A DNA stretch of 64,000 nt from Enterobacter sp. 10-1 (lineage in GTDB: Bacteria > Pseudomonadota > Gammaproteobacteria > Enterobacterales > Enterobacteriaceae), in NCBI GenBank assembly GCA_002270295.1, contig NISF01000003.1, positions 186,001 to 250,000 on the forward strand, in the 5' to 3' direction. Of this stretch, positions 8,444 through 18,603 are shown piece by piece; within the stretch, counting starts at the first letter, position 1, and the number at the start of each line of letters is the position of its first letter. The translations under genes were made by a program, and so were the position numbers. The notes under the pieces were generated by a model, which was not told where the DNA came from, made no database searches, and was given only the letters and a program-made list of their open reading frames with translations.

Positions 8444-9691
8444 ATGAATATGAGAATAAGGGAAGCCAAGTTCATAAACGAACGATCGAAGTGCCAAATC
8501 TACTGGTTGTTAATGTGTCTAAGCTTCGCTGCTGGATTGTTTTTTGTCTTTATCAGTTACGCCGTTGCCTTTTCGTCCCTTAAAAACCTGGGAGATTATA
8601 AAAAGGATTTTTATAAGCGACAGTATAATGCTCTCACTATATTGCCTGATGTTAATCTTGACATGAATTTACTCACCCACAAATTGATTGTAAGCGATCG
8701 TCTGCGGGGAATTGCTGATGACACTATCGCCAGAATCGCGACAGCTAAAGTTAATCAATATCTTAATAATGTGGGCCGGCAATGTAAATCTGATGGCTCC
8801 GATAATGGAAATGCGGCATTTGTGTCATGTGCCGGTCATCTTATCGGACAACATTTTTATTACACACCCGCTATCGAGGTATCAAACAACTATGCCTTAA
8901 ATCGTTCCGATTGCGATACCAATACTTACCTGTTGATGGATGCGGCTCATCTGCATGGTATTGATGCTTACATTATATATGCACCATCTCATGCTTTTTT
9001 TGCCTGGAAGGATAGCACCGGGCATTTTCAATATTGGGAAACTACATCATCAAATAACAAGGGTGAAGTACCAGAGCTTAGCCATGATTTTTACGAAAAG
9101 AACTTCAGCCCTTCGTACTACACTCCATTTAATGGAGTTCGGGTGGAAGATATTTACTCTACGCTGACTTACGCCATATCCAATATTAAACCTGACCTGG
9201 ATGCTATGTATAAAAAATATCCTGGTGATGCATTTGTCAGTAGTTGGTATTATTACGAAAAGGCCGTTAACCATAAATTAACGAAAAATGATGCCAGGAT
9301 TTTACTTGATTTATTACAGGTGGATATTACTTCCAGTGATAAACGTTATGCTCTGGTTCAGTATTTCATGTCTGTTAACGACCATAACCGCGCGCTCGAG
9401 ATTTTTAAGACAATTGGCCTGAAAAGATGTGCCGAGGACTGCTTTCAAACGGGCGTGGATCTGGGGCTCAAACGTTATCAATACTCCCAGTCGTTATTTG
9501 ACTGGTATTCAGGCAAGCTGAAAAGTAAGTTCAATAATAATATCAGGAGTAACGTCGGTGACTTCTTTAAAGGATTAGCTCTTGCGGTGATGGGAGGGGG
9601 ATTTATCATTATATCCATCATTGGTTCAGCGATCCTGTTGATCAGAAAAAAGAAAATAAAGGCGTGCATTACAAACCAGATTGACAGGTGA
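8444..9691 (+). CDS. Membrane-anchored protein with transglutaminase-like triad
   Basis: A 415-residue protein I do not recognise as a named gene. It has a membrane segment at about residues 19-43, a large middle region, and a second membrane segment at about 375-400 followed by a basic tail, so the middle is probably periplasmic. In the middle, Cys157 (RSDCDTNTYLLMDAAHLHGI), His183 (APSHAFFAW) and Glu199 (YWETT) have the order and spacing of a transglutaminase/papain-like catalytic triad. It is AT-richer than the core genes. It follows the tssE remnant by 219 bp in the same direction, so it may be a former type VI accessory gene. The Shine-Dalgarno is weak; ATG 8450 is an alternative start. 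Confidence 0.6.
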   Translation: MNMRIREAKFINERSKCQIYWLLMCLSFAAGLFFVFISYAVAFSSLKNLGDYKKDFYKRQYNALTILPDVNLDMNLLTHKLIVSDRLRGIADDTIARIATAKVNQYLNNVGRQCKSDGSDNGNAAFVSCAGHLIGQHFYYTPAIEVSNNYALNRSDCDTNTYLLMDAAHLHGIDAYIIYAPSHAFFAWKDSTGHFQYWETTSSNNKGEVPELSHDFYEKNFSPSYYTPFNGVRVEDIYSTLTYAISNIKPDLDAMYKKYPGDAFVSSWYYYEKAVNHKLTKNDARILLDLLQVDITSSDKRYALVQYFMSVNDHNRALEIFKTIGLKRCAEDCFQTGVDLGLKRYQYSQSLFDWYSGKLKSKFNNNIRSNVGDFFKGLALAVMGGGFIIISIIGSAILLIRKKKIKACITNQIDR

Positions 9692-10110
9692 TGGCGTTTT
9701 TCAGCGGCAAAGCCACCCAGCGAAACTCAATCAGATAACACCGCCAAACGGATCGCCGGGCATCTGTTTGGTGCCGCCCAATCTTCTCATCTCGTTGTAG
9801 CGCGCTAGCAGGATCGGTCGCTGAGCTGTATTCGCTCCGCCCTGTTACAATTGCATAGCGAAAGACCTCACTACAACACTGGCGCACTTTGTTTGTAAGC
9901 TCCGGCGTTTCACGCTTTTCTATATGTTGCGGTACTGATAAAAGCCCGATGGTTCAGGCATTGTCTCTGGGTTATCTGATGCGCATTCCCGGGCACTTTG
10001 GGGCTCGCCGGAGATTGAACGGGATCGGCCTGCCAAATGTTTGTTGATTCGCGCTGAATCGGGTAGACGTTACACCCAAGGTTAAGCGCTTTTTGCCGGC
10101 CATCAGGGGA
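9669..10110 (-). pseudogene. P4-type tyrosine integrase relic beside argW
   Basis: On the minus strand, running away from the tRNA, pieces of a P4-like integrase can be read. Near 10,090 AGKKRLTLGV resembles the N-terminal AGK..LGVYP motif. From about 9955, HIEKRETPELTNKVRQ is followed by CSEVFRYAIVTGRSEY and then ATDPASALQ, matching the core-binding domain (VFRYAI.TGR.E.NPA.DL..AL). Several frame changes and the loss of the whole catalytic C-terminus (R-H-R-Y residues) make it inactive. Orientation and position next to the tRNA 3' end fit an integrase of an island inserted at argW. Confidence 0.65.
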
Positions 10111-10147
10111 TTTTATCGAATTCGGTAGATATCAGGAGAGCTCGAAA

Positions 10148-10222
10148 TGGTGTCCCCTGCAGGAATCGAACCTGCAACTAGCCCTTAGGAGGGGCTCGTT
10201 ATATCCATTTAACTAAGGGGAC
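10148..10222 (-). tRNA. argW: tRNA-Arg(CCT), argW
   Basis: A 75-nt tRNA on the minus strand including an encoded CCA end (TGG at 10148-10150). The acceptor stem pairs GTCCCCT with AGGGGAC, the T arm contains GGTTCGATTCC, and the anticodon CCT lies at 10189-10187 in the loop after GCCCCT. It is nearly identical to E. coli argW and is next to yfdC as in E. coli. argW is the integration site of the E. coli prophage CPS-53, and the 3' end here faces the accessory region. Confidence 0.95.
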
Positions 10223-10296
10223 GAAGCGGCGGGATTATAGCGTTTTTTCCCTTACAGGTTAAGCATCTATCGGCTGACTGCTTAATCTATCGCCAC

Positions 10297-11202
10297 TTAG
10301 GTCGTTTTTTTAGCTTTGGCCCGCGCTTTTTTCTCGTTACTGATGTCGTTGCGGATCTGGGCATGGCTGAGCAGGGCGAAAATAAACGTCCCGCCGCAAA
10401 TATTGCCGGCCAGCGTCGGCAGGGCGAAAGGCCAGATGAACTCCTGCCACGGTAGCGAGCCGTTAAAGACCAGATAAAATATCTCGACGCTGCCAACTAC
10501 AATATGGGTGGTATCGGCGAGCGCAATAAGCCAGGTCATCATAATAATGACCACGATTTTTGCCGCTCCGGCGGCGGGGAACATCCACACCATCGTTGCC
10601 ACCAGCCAGCCGGAGATAATCGCGTTGGCAAACATTTCGCCCGGCGTGTTTTGCATTACCTTCAGGCTGATTTTCTCAAAGGCGTCACGGGTCGCCGGGT
10701 CAAATATTGGCATGACATCAAAGGCCCATGCGGCGATTGCCGTGCCGATGAGGTTGCCTGCCAGCACGATGCCCCACAGCCGTAATAACAGGCCGAGGTT
10801 ACCGAGGGTGGGCTTATGCATGATCGGCAGCACGGCGGTCACGGTATTTTCGGTAAACAGCTGCTGGCGGGCCATGATAACGATGATAAAACCGAAGGTG
10901 TAGCCCAGGTTTTCCAGTAAGAACCCGCCCGCTACGTCGGTAAGATGAACGTGAAAAATTCCTTTTGCGACCAGCGAGGCGCCCATCGACAGGCCCGCGG
11001 CGACCGCTGACCAAAGCAGAGCCATGCCGTCGCGCTCAAGCTCCTTTTCCCCCTCCTGGCGGATCTCTTCATGGGTAGCCATGGCGCGTGAGGGCAGACG
11101 ATCCTCATCAACCTCTATTTCCTCGCCCTGCTGTTTCTCGTCGCTCTCAACCTCCATCTCTGCACTGTCGTGGCGATCGGGCGATTTTGGGGGTGGGGTC
11201 AT
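10297..11202 (-). CDS. yfdC: YfdC, formate/nitrite transporter family inner-membrane protein
   Basis: A 301-residue member of the FNT family (FocA/NirC/YfdC). The N-terminal 70 residues are strongly acidic and probably cytoplasmic; six hydrophobic segments follow, and the C-terminus is a basic Lys/Ala-rich tail. YfdC forms a branch separate from FocA and its transported ion is not established. Its place between argW and mlaA, divergent from mlaA, matches E. coli. The 270-bp spacer to mlaA contains promoters for both but no motif I can name with confidence. Confidence 0.9.
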   Translation of the reverse strand: MTPPPKSPDRHDSAEMEVESDEKQQGEEIEVDEDRLPSRAMATHEEIRQEGEKELERDGMALLWSAVAAGLSMGASLVAKGIFHVHLTDVAGGFLLENLGYTFGFIIVIMARQQLFTENTVTAVLPIMHKPTLGNLGLLLRLWGIVLAGNLIGTAIAAWAFDVMPIFDPATRDAFEKISLKVMQNTPGEMFANAIISGWLVATMVWMFPAAGAAKIVVIIMMTWLIALADTTHIVVGSVEIFYLVFNGSLPWQEFIWPFALPTLAGNICGGTFIFALLSHAQIRNDISNEKKARAKAKKTT

Positions 11203-11472
11203 GCCATTTCCCTCGATGATTTTTCATTATCATAAGCGTAGAGATATTTTTCGCGTACGGCGCTGGTGAACATCCTATTTTTTGTGCAATGGCAAGAATA
11301 GCAATACGAATATTGCAAAATATGTATAGAATCAGGACGCAACACTTATACCAAAGAGGGCTATGCTGAAAGCAGGCACCAGAGTGCACCTTGCTTCGGG
11401 CGATATCTTCATGGAGGCTGCAGTCCCCGGATGACCCACAGTGATAGCCAAAATTAACAGGGAGACACACCT

Positions 11473-12234
11473 ATGAATTATCGCCTGTCGGCGCTTGCGC
11501 TCGGCGCCACACTGCTGGTGGGATGTGCCAGTTCCAGCTCTGGCGATCGGCCGCAGGGGCGTTCAGACCCGCTTGAAGGGTTTAACCGTACGATGTTCAA
11601 CTTCAACTTTAACGTGGTGGACCCGTACGTTCTGCGTCCGGTAGCCGTGGCATGGCGCGACTATGTCCCGCAGCCAGCGCGTAATGGGCTGAGTAACTTT
11701 ACCAGCAACCTTGAAGAACCGGCGGTGATGGCAAACTACTTCCTGCAGGGCGATCCCTATAAAGGTATGGTGCACTTTACCCGTTTCTTCCTCAACACTC
11801 TCCTCGGGATGGGCGGCCTGATTGACGTCGCCGGGATGGCGAACCCGCAGCTGCAGCGGGTTGAACCGCATCGCTTTGGTAGCACCTTGGGTCACTACGG
11901 CGTCGGCTATGGTCCATACGTGCAGCTGCCGTTCTACGGTAGCTTTACGCTGCGTGATGAAGGCGGTGATATGGCTGATGGGCTGTATCCGGTGCTCTCC
12001 TGGCTGACCTGGCCGATGTCTATCGGTAAATGGGCGGTTGAAGGGGTTGAGACCCGAGCCCAGCTGCTGGACTCCGATGGCCTGCTGCGCCAGTCTTCAG
12101 ATCCGTATATCCTGGTGCGTGAAGCCTACTTCCAGCGTCATGACTTTATCGCCAACGGCGGTAAGCTCACGCCGGCAGATAATCCGAACGCCCAGGCGAT
12201 TCAGGGCGATCTGAAAGATATCGACTCGCAGTAA
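11473..12234 (+). CDS. mlaA: MlaA (VacJ) outer-membrane lipoprotein of lipid asymmetry system
   Basis: A 253-residue lipoprotein with signal peptide and lipobox LVGC (Cys about 18). MlaA sits in the outer membrane with OmpF/OmpC and removes misplaced phospholipids from the outer leaflet for return transport by MlaC and MlaFEDB. The family signature DPLEGFNRTMFNFN follows the lipobox, and the conserved FLNTLLGMGGLIDVA region is present. GGGAG precedes the ATG. The gene is monocistronic and ends before a strong bidirectional terminator shared with fadL. Confidence 0.95.
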   Translation: MNYRLSALALGATLLVGCASSSSGDRPQGRSDPLEGFNRTMFNFNFNVVDPYVLRPVAVAWRDYVPQPARNGLSNFTSNLEEPAVMANYFLQGDPYKGMVHFTRFFLNTLLGMGGLIDVAGMANPQLQRVEPHRFGSTLGHYGVGYGPYVQLPFYGSFTLRDEGGDMADGLYPVLSWLTWPMSIGKWAVEGVETRAQLLDSDGLLRQSSDPYILVREAYFQRHDFIANGGKLTPADNPNAQAIQGDLKDIDSQ

Positions 12235-12250
12235 TCGGGTGATATAAATA

Positions 12251-12283
12251 AAAAGGGTGAACATGATGTTCACCCTTTTTTTA
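12251..12283. terminator. Bidirectional terminator between mlaA and fadL
   Basis: AAAGGGTGAACAT and ATGTTCACCCTTT form a long perfect stem flanked by A and T runs, terminating mlaA on the plus strand and the convergent fadL on the minus strand. Confidence 0.9.
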
Positions 12284-12296
12284 TGCCGGCAGCTTG

Positions 12297-13619
12297 TCAG
12301 AAGCGGTAGTTGAAGTTCGCGCCGTACAGCCAGGCTTTGCCTTCAGAACGGAAGGTGTAAGGACCTTCTTTAATTTCTACGTGCTGACCATGCATGTAGG
12401 ATACGCCCACGTCAACAGAGGCATCTTTATTGAAGGCGTAGGTGGTACCCGCGCTCAGCCACAGACGGTCCTGATCCGGAATGGAGATGGATCGGTTGGA
12501 GGCCGGTACCGGGCTATCATCGAAGGCGATACCGGTACGGAAGGTCCAGTTATCGTCGTAGTAATAGGTGGTACCGAGCGCGATGCGGTAGGCATCTTTA
12601 AAGCTCTCATCTTTATAGAACAGCGTCTCGCCGTTGCTGCCGGTCGCTTTCAGCTCCTGGAACTGGCTCCAGCTGGTGTAGGTCAGGCTATAGTGAACCG
12701 CCCACTGCGGTGCGACGCGGTTGTAACCTGACAACTCCCACATTTCTGGCAGGTTCAGCGTCAGAGAACCGTTGGTGGTCTGTCCGTTGGTCCCCGCCGG
12801 AAGGCCGAAATTACCGAGAATTTGGTTATACGCTGACGGCAGGCTGCTCTTGTAGTTACCGTCAAAGTCGATTTTCACTTCAGAACGGTAGGTGAAGCCA
12901 TAGCGGTTATTCTTATCAAGTTCATAAAGAATACCGGCGTTCCAGCCGAAGCCCCAGGCGTTACCGTTCAGATGCGCAATTTGCGTATCGGAAGGAATTT
13001 GCGATACCGGACCCGCCAGCTGCGGCGGCAGGGCGCCCGAACCCGCAACAATCTGCCCCAGGTCGCCCGCGAAGCGCTCGATCTTCGCCTTCGCATAGAC
13101 CGCGTCAAACCCTAAGCCAAAGCTCCAGTGGCTGTCCAGGCGATAGGCGCCGCTCAGGTTGAAGTTGGCGGTGGTTAAATCGGTTTTGCCCCCCATGCTG
13201 CCGGCGGCATAATCGTCGTTATATTCGGTGGCCAACCCGTAGTTAGAGGTAATCGACGCCCCCCAACCAAACTGCTCGTTAATTGGCGACACAAAGTGGA
13301 AGTTAGGCACCCATGCGGTTGGCGCGATATTATTGGCGTTCAGGCTTCTGCCCGTCGGCGATTTGCCCGAGATGTTGACGTCGGGATCGACAAATACGGC
13401 GCCCATAGACATCGTTGGGCGATCGAACATCATAATCAATGCCGGGTTACGGCTGGCATTGCCCGCATCGTCAGCAATTGCGCCTTCACCGGAATAGGCG
13501 CGGCCCAGGCCTGATGAAGAGAATTCGTTTAACTGGAAGCCTGCTGACCAGGCCTGTGTGGAAACAAGTGCTACAGCCACTGCGAGGGCAGATTGGGTAA
13601 AGCGGGTTTTCTGGCTCAT
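12297..13619 (-). CDS. fadL: FadL long-chain fatty acid outer-membrane transporter
   Basis: A 440-residue beta-barrel protein with signal peptide (cleavage after AWSA), the conserved mature N-terminus [20 protein letters not shown] with the nearby NPAL motif, and a C-terminal phenylalanine. It moves exogenous long-chain fatty acids across the outer membrane. ATG 13619 is chosen because GAGG lies 8 nt upstream; an in-frame ATG at 13625 is too close to it. Two FadR operators upstream place it under fatty-acid control together with fadI-fadJ. Confidence 0.95.
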   Translation of the reverse strand: MSQKTRFTQSALAVAVALVSTQAWSAGFQLNEFSSSGLGRAYSGEGAIADDAGNASRNPALIMMFDRPTMSMGAVFVDPDVNISGKSPTGRSLNANNIAPTAWVPNFHFVSPINEQFGWGASITSNYGLATEYNDDYAAGSMGGKTDLTTANFNLSGAYRLDSHWSFGLGFDAVYAKAKIERFAGDLGQIVAGSGALPPQLAGPVSQIPSDTQIAHLNGNAWGFGWNAGILYELDKNNRYGFTYRSEVKIDFDGNYKSSLPSAYNQILGNFGLPAGTNGQTTNGSLTLNLPEMWELSGYNRVAPQWAVHYSLTYTSWSQFQELKATGSNGETLFYKDESFKDAYRIALGTTYYYDDNWTFRTGIAFDDSPVPASNRSISIPDQDRLWLSAGTTYAFNKDASVDVGVSYMHGQHVEIKEGPYTFRSEGKAWLYGANFNYRF

Positions 13620-13705
13620 GCCCATAACCTCATTGAGTTATTTTTATTCAAACTATGTTACATGCCGTAACAGAAGCGCGAAGTGTAGGGTCTGCTTTAC
13701 GACAG

Positions 13706-13745
13706 AGAAATCAGACCAGTGCGCTGAGTATAGGTCTGACCAGAT
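13706..13745. promoter_or_regulatory. Two FadR operators upstream of fadL
   Basis: Read on the minus strand, CACTGGTCTGATTTCT (13721-13706) and ATCTGGTCAGACCTATA (13745-13729) both fit the FadR consensus CTGGTCYGAC, at positions like those known in E. coli fadL. The 371-bp gap between fadL and yfcZ holds these operators and promoter DNA but no further gene I can support. Confidence 0.75.
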
Positions 13746-13990
13746 GAGATGTTGCAAGTTTGTTTATGAGATTTTTCAATTGTGATACGAAAAACGCGAT
13801 CCAGTCGGCAAAATTGCCCTCAACTCGGGTGTCCGATTCGGGTAATTCTTGTTTTGGATCATTTTTAAGTGTGATTTCGGTCACTTAGCGCCGTTGTCAT
13901 CATTAACGACTGGAGGCACTCCTCGGCCGGGCGTAAAATAAGCCTATTAATTGTCTGGCACCTTGCGTGCATATACAGAGGAAATCTACG

Positions 13991-14275
13991 ATGAGTAAAG
14001 TTAGTGCAGATGAAACCCCGGTTTGCTGCTGTATGGATGTTGGCACCATTATGGACAACACCGATTGCACCGCCTCCTACAGCCGCGTGTTTGCCAACCG
14101 CGCTGAAGCAGACGAAACGCTGGCGGCGTTGACTGAAAGAGCCCGCGGCGTGGAATCTGAACCGTGCAAAATTACCCCGACCTTTAGCGATGTTGAAGGC
14201 GGCGTGCAGCTGGATATCGATTTTGTCTTCTGCTGCGAAGCGGAAACCCTGATTTTCCAGCTTGGCCTGCGTTAA
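13991..14275 (+). CDS. yfcZ: YfcZ, small conserved protein (YfcZ/YiiS family)
   Basis: A 94-residue protein nearly identical to E. coli YfcZ, with a Cys-rich N-terminus (TPVCCCMDVGTIMDN) and a C-terminal FCCEAETLIFQLGLR. Its function is unknown. The start at 13991 is chosen by similarity to YfcZ and the GAGGAAA 8-14 nt upstream. It is followed by its own terminator, so it is probably monocistronic. Confidence 0.9.
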   Translation: MSKVSADETPVCCCMDVGTIMDNTDCTASYSRVFANRAEADETLAALTERARGVESEPCKITPTFSDVEGGVQLDIDFVFCCEAETLIFQLGLR

Positions 14276-14285
14276 TTCCGTTCTG

Positions 14286-14310
14286 ACGCCCCCTTTCTGC
14301 GGGGCGTTAT
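14286..14310 (+). terminator. Terminator after yfcZ
   Basis: ACGCCCC and GGGGCGT pair around a short loop and are followed by a partly T-rich tract (TTATCTTCTCCTTT). Confidence 0.7.
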
Positions 14311-14390
14311 CTTCTCCTTTCAATGTGTTTTGGCTCCCACTTTTTTGCTTCTCCGATTGGCTTAATGTAAAAAATTAGTTAAAACTGTTA

Positions 14391-14407
14391 TCAGGTCAGA
14401 CCACTTG
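14391..14407. promoter_or_regulatory. FadR operator upstream of fadI
   Basis: TCAGGTCAGACCACTTG is the reverse complement of a CTGGTCYGAC-type FadR site. It lies about 30 bp upstream of the fadI start, placing fadIJ under FadR like the neighbouring fadL. Confidence 0.7.
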
Positions 14408-14433
14408 GTTTTATCGGTTAACAGGGGAGAGTT

Positions 14434-15744
14434 ATGAGTCAGGCACTACCGCTTGTCACCCGTCAGGGCGATCGCATTGCCATCGTCAGCGGTTTACGTA
14501 CTCCGTTTGCTCGTCAGGCAACGGTATTTCACGGCGTTCCCGCGATTGATTTGGGAAAAATGGTCATCAGTGAAATGCTGGCTCGCAGCGATATTCCCCC
14601 GCAGATTATTGAACAACTGGTCTTTGGCCAGGTGGTTCAGATGCCGGAAGCGCCGAATATTGCGCGCGAGATCGTGCTTGGCACCGGCATGAGCGTGCAC
14701 ACCGATGCTTACAGCGTCAGTCGCGCCTGCGCGACCAGCTTTCAGGCCGTCGCCAACGTGGCTGAAAGCCTGATGGCGGGGACGATCCGTGCGGGCATTG
14801 CCGGCGGCGCGGACTCCTCGTCGGTGCTGCCTATCGGCGTGAGTAAAAAGCTGGCCCGCACCCTGGTGGATGCCAGTAAGGCGCGAACCCTCGGCCAGCG
14901 GCTGAAGCTGTTTTCTCGCCTGCGCCTGCGCGATCTGTTACCGGTGCCGCCCGCCGTGGCCGAATACTCGACCGGGCTGCGGATGGGCGATACCGCCGAG
15001 CAGATGGCAAAAAGCTGGGGCATCACCCGTGAGCAGCAGGATGTGCTGGCGCTTCGTTCGCATCAGCTGGCGGCCAAAGCCTGGGAAGAGGGAAAACTCT
15101 CCGCTGAAGTGATGACCGCCTACGCGCCGCCGTTCCGCGAGCCCGTAGCAAGCGACAACAATATTCGTAAGAATTCTACCCTCGCTGATTACCAAAAGTT
15201 ACGTCCGGCCTTCGATCGCAAGCACGGCACGGTCACCGCAGCCAACAGCACGCCATTAACTGACGGCGCGGCGGCGGTGATTATGATGACGGAATCCCGG
15301 GCGAAAGAGCTGGGATTAGCCCCGCTTGGCTATCTGCGCAGCTACGCTTTCACCGCCATTGACGTTAAGCAGGATATGCTGCTGGGGCCGGCGTGGTCGA
15401 CGCCTTTGGCGCTGGAAAGGGCGGGCCTGACCCTCGCCGATTTAACCCTTATCGACATGCACGAGGCTTTTGCCGCGCAAACGCTGGCCAATCTGAAGTG
15501 TCTGGCCAGCGATCGTTTTGCTCGCGAGGTGCTTGGCCGCTCGCAGGCCACCGGCGAAGTGGATGACAGCAAATTTAACGTCCTCGGCGGCTCGATTGCC
15601 TACGGTCATCCTTTTGCCGCGACCGGCGCGAGGATGATAACGCAAACCCTGCATGAGCTGCGGCGCAGAGGGGGCGGGTTTGGGCTGGTCACCGCCTGTG
15701 CGGCGGGTGGTTTAGGCGCCGCCATGATTCTGGAGGTGGAGTGA
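14434..15744 (+). CDS. fadI: FadI, 3-ketoacyl-CoA thiolase of anaerobic beta-oxidation
   Basis: A 436-residue thiolase that cleaves 3-ketoacyl-CoA to acetyl-CoA and a shortened acyl-CoA. The nucleophile is Cys99 (SRACATSFQ); the second cysteine is about Cys422 (TACAAGGLG), and the histidine motif [10 protein letters not shown] is present. FadI is the beta subunit partner of FadJ, whose gene overlaps it by a TGATG junction. AGGGGAGAG precedes the ATG. The FadR operator upstream predicts derepression by fatty acids. Confidence 0.95.
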   Translation: MSQALPLVTRQGDRIAIVSGLRTPFARQATVFHGVPAIDLGKMVISEMLARSDIPPQIIEQLVFGQVVQMPEAPNIAREIVLGTGMSVHTDAYSVSRACATSFQAVANVAESLMAGTIRAGIAGGADSSSVLPIGVSKKLARTLVDASKARTLGQRLKLFSRLRLRDLLPVPPAVAEYSTGLRMGDTAEQMAKSWGITREQQDVLALRSHQLAAKAWEEGKLSAEVMTAYAPPFREPVASDNNIRKNSTLADYQKLRPAFDRKHGTVTAANSTPLTDGAAAVIMMTESRAKELGLAPLGYLRSYAFTAIDVKQDMLLGPAWSTPLALERAGLTLADLTLIDMHEAFAAQTLANLKCLASDRFAREVLGRSQATGEVDDSKFNVLGGSIAYGHPFAATGARMITQTLHELRRRGGGFGLVTACAAGGLGAAMILEVE

Positions 15745-17888
15745 TGACTCCTGCATCAGCGTTTACTCTCGATATTCGTCCGGACAACGTGGCGGTGATC
15801 ACCATTGATACCCCCGGCGAAAAAATGAATACCCTGAAGGCCGAATTTGGCAGCCAGGTCCGGGCCATCATCCGCCAGATCCGCGATAACAAATCCCTGC
15901 GCGGCGTGGTGATTATTTCTGCTAAAGCGGACAACTTTATTGCCGGGGCGGATATCAATATGATTGCCCGCTGCGCCAGCGCGGAAGAGGCGGAGGCGCT
16001 GGCTCGTCAGGGGCAGCAGATTATGGCCGAGATCCACGGGCTGGCTATTCCGGCGATCGCCGCCATCCACGGCACCTGTCTCGGCGGGGGCCTTGAGCTG
16101 GCGCTGGCCTGTCACGGGCGAGTTTGCAGCGATGATGATAAAACCCGTCTTGGCCTCCCTGAAGTGCAGCTGGGGTTGCTGCCGGGCTCCGGCGGCACGC
16201 AGCGGCTGCCGCGGTTGATTGGGGTCAGCAGCGCGCTGGAGATGATTCTCACCGGTAAACAGCTGCGCGCCCGACAGGCCCTTAAGGCCGGACTGGTGGA
16301 CGATGTGGTGCCGCACGCTATTTTACTGCAAACGGCAGTGGAGCTGGCGCTGAAAGGGCGTCCGGCGAGTCGCAATATGCCAATGCGCGAGCGCGTTCTC
16401 GCCGGCCCGTTAGGACGTAGCCTGCTGTTTCGCCTGGTGGCGAAGAAGACGCAGCAGAAGACCCAGGGCAACTATCCTGCCGCCAGGCGAATTCTGCAGG
16501 TCATTGAGAACGGGCTGGCACATGGCTGTAGCAGCGGCTACGCCGAAGAGGCGAAGGCCTTCGGCGAGCTGGCGATGACGCCGCAATCGCAGGCGCTACG
16601 ATCCATTTTCTTCGCCAGCACCGAGCTGAAGAAAGATCGCGGCGCCGATGCTGAAGCAGGACCTTTAAACAGCATCGCCGTGCTCGGCGGCGGCCTGATG
16701 GGCGGGGGAATCGCCTGGGTTACCGCCAGCAAAGGCGGATTGCCGGTGCGAATCAAGGATATTCAGGCCAGCGGGATTAACCATGCGTTGAAGTACAGCT
16801 GGGAGCTGCTGGATAAGCAGGTACGCCGCCGCTATATGCGTGCCGGCGAGCGCGATCGCCAGCTGGCGCTGATCTCCGGGACCACGGATTATCAAGGATT
16901 TGCCCACCGGGACGTGGTGATCGAAGCCGTATTCGAGGACCTGGCGCTCAAACAGCGAATGGTCGCCGAAATAGAACAACATTGCGGCCCGGAGACGATC
17001 TTTGCCTCCAATACGTCGTCGCTGCCGATCGCCGGGATCGCGGCGCAGGCCAGCAGGCCTCAGCGGGTGATTGGCCTGCACTATTTCAGCCCGGTTGAAA
17101 AAATGCCGCTGGTTGAGGTTATCCCGCATCAGCATACGGACCCGCAGGCCATCGCCACGGTGGTCAGGCTGGCAAAAATGCAGGGCAAAACGCCGATCGT
17201 AGTGGCGGATAAAGCCGGCTTCTACGTCAACCGCATTCTCGCTCCCTACATCAACGAGGCGATGCGCTTACTGACGGAGGGCGAACCCGTTGAGCATATC
17301 GATAACGCATTGGTTAAATTCGGTTTTCCGGTAGGTCCCATCCAACTGCTCGATGAGGTTGGCATCGATACCGGCACCAAAATTATTCCCGTTCTGGAAT
17401 CGGCATGGGGAGAACGTTTTAGCCCGCCTGCAAATATCATTAACGCGATCTTGAATGACGATCGCAAAGGCAGAAAAAATAGCCGCGGTTTCTATCTTTA
17501 TGAGAAAAAAGGGCGTACAAGCAAAAAACGGCCCGATGCGGCAATTTATTCGCTACTGGGGATTTCTGCCCCGCAGGCTCGCTTGTCGGCGCAGCAGGTG
17601 GCTGAACGTTGCGTGATGATGATGCTCAATGAAGCGGCGCGCTGCTTCGATGAGCAGGTTATTCGCAGCGCACGCGATGGCGATATCGGCGCCGTGTTTG
17701 GTATTGGCTTCCCGCCGTTTCTTGGCGGTCCATTCCGCTATATGGATAAATCTGGTGCGGGTGAAGTGGTTGCAATTTTGCAGCGCCTGGCCGCGCAGTA
17801 CGGCCCGCGTTTTACGCCATGTGAAAATTTATTGCGCATGGCCGAGCAGGGGGCAACATTTTGGCCCGCTGGCGAACGGACGACCTAA
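15744..17888 (+). CDS. fadJ: FadJ, bifunctional enoyl-CoA hydratase/3-hydroxyacyl-CoA dehydrogenase
   Basis: A 714-residue fusion. The N-terminal crotonase domain (about 1-190) contains [11 protein letters not shown] and [18 protein letters not shown]; the dehydrogenase begins near residue 307 with the NAD-binding [10 protein letters not shown] motif and contains the catalytic-histidine motif [16 protein letters not shown] near residue 445. It performs hydration, dehydrogenation and epimerisation steps of beta-oxidation, mainly under anaerobic conditions. ATG 15744 overlaps the fadI stop; GTG 15741 is an alternative. Length and motifs match E. coli FadJ. Confidence 0.95.
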   Translation: MTPASAFTLDIRPDNVAVITIDTPGEKMNTLKAEFGSQVRAIIRQIRDNKSLRGVVIISAKADNFIAGADINMIARCASAEEAEALARQGQQIMAEIHGLAIPAIAAIHGTCLGGGLELALACHGRVCSDDDKTRLGLPEVQLGLLPGSGGTQRLPRLIGVSSALEMILTGKQLRARQALKAGLVDDVVPHAILLQTAVELALKGRPASRNMPMRERVLAGPLGRSLLFRLVAKKTQQKTQGNYPAARRILQVIENGLAHGCSSGYAEEAKAFGELAMTPQSQALRSIFFASTELKKDRGADAEAGPLNSIAVLGGGLMGGGIAWVTASKGGLPVRIKDIQASGINHALKYSWELLDKQVRRRYMRAGERDRQLALISGTTDYQGFAHRDVVIEAVFEDLALKQRMVAEIEQHCGPETIFASNTSSLPIAGIAAQASRPQRVIGLHYFSPVEKMPLVEVIPHQHTDPQAIATVVRLAKMQGKTPIVVADKAGFYVNRILAPYINEAMRLLTEGEPVEHIDNALVKFGFPVGPIQLLDEVGIDTGTKIIPVLESAWGERFSPPANIINAILNDDRKGRKNSRGFYLYEKKGRTSKKRPDAAIYSLLGISAPQARLSAQQVAERCVMMMLNEAARCFDEQVIRSARDGDIGAVFGIGFPPFLGGPFRYMDKSGAGEVVAILQRLAAQYGPRFTPCENLLRMAEQGATFWPAGERTT

Positions 17889-18097
17889 GTTCTGGTCAAA
17901 GAAGATAAATCCGACGATGAATGACGCTGTCGGTTGGCTATTTTGTCAACAAACATTGACTATACTTACGCCACTGAGGTAAAAAACAGCGTTTCATTCG
18001 TTGGATGGATCAGGCACAATGCCCGGCCACCGGGTCGACTGCGTATTATCTGCGCGGGTAAGACTACGGTGCTTCTGGTTAACAAAAGCGGTGCAAT

Positions 18098-18583
18098 ATG
18101 CAAGTTTTTATCATGCGTCACGGCGACGCTGCCCTCGATGCAGCCAGTGACTCAGTTCGTCCCTTAACCGCATGCGGTTGTGATGAGTCACGTCTGATGG
18201 CAACCTGGCTGAAAGGTCAGAAAGTAGATATTGAGCGGGTTCTTGTGAGTCCTTATCTGCGTGCGGAACAGACTCTGGATATCGTAAGAGAGTGCATGAG
18301 CCTGCCGAAGGACGTCGACGTCATGCCGGAGCTGACGCCGTGCGGCGATGTTGGCATGGTCAACGCCTATCTTCAGGCGCTGGCAAATGAAGGTGTGGCA
18401 ACGGCGCTGGTCGTTTCTCACCTGCCGTTGGTAGGGTACCTCGTCTCAGAGCTGTGCCCGGGAGAGACGCCCCCGATGTTCACCACATCGGCCATTGCCT
18501 GCGTGACGCTCGATGCCAACGGCAAGGGCGAATTCAACTGGCAGATGAGCCCCTGCAACCTGAAGATGGCGAAAGCTATCTAA
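18098..18583 (+). CDS. sixA: SixA phosphohistidine phosphatase
   Basis: A 161-residue histidine phosphatase-superfamily protein with the RHG motif at residues 7-9 (His8 is the nucleophile). SixA removes phosphate from phosphohistidine on the nitrogen-PTS protein NPr and was first described acting on ArcB. The ATG at 18098 gives the standard length. The gene is 209 bp downstream of fadJ and convergent with smrB; an inverted repeat GGAGC...GCTCC at about 18592-18620 lies at the shared 3' ends. Confidence 0.93.
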   Translation: MQVFIMRHGDAALDAASDSVRPLTACGCDESRLMATWLKGQKVDIERVLVSPYLRAEQTLDIVRECMSLPKDVDVMPELTPCGDVGMVNAYLQALANEGVATALVVSHLPLVGYLVSELCPGETPPMFTTSAIACVTLDANGKGEFNWQMSPCNLKMAKAI

Positions 18584-18603
18584 TCACCCCCCGGAGCCGA
18601 CGT

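Noticed and set aside
1-10147. Search for a second copy of the argW 3' end (attachment repeat) in the accessory region
   Set aside because: I saw no repeat of the tRNA 3' segment within the window; the other junction, if it exists, is outside to the left.
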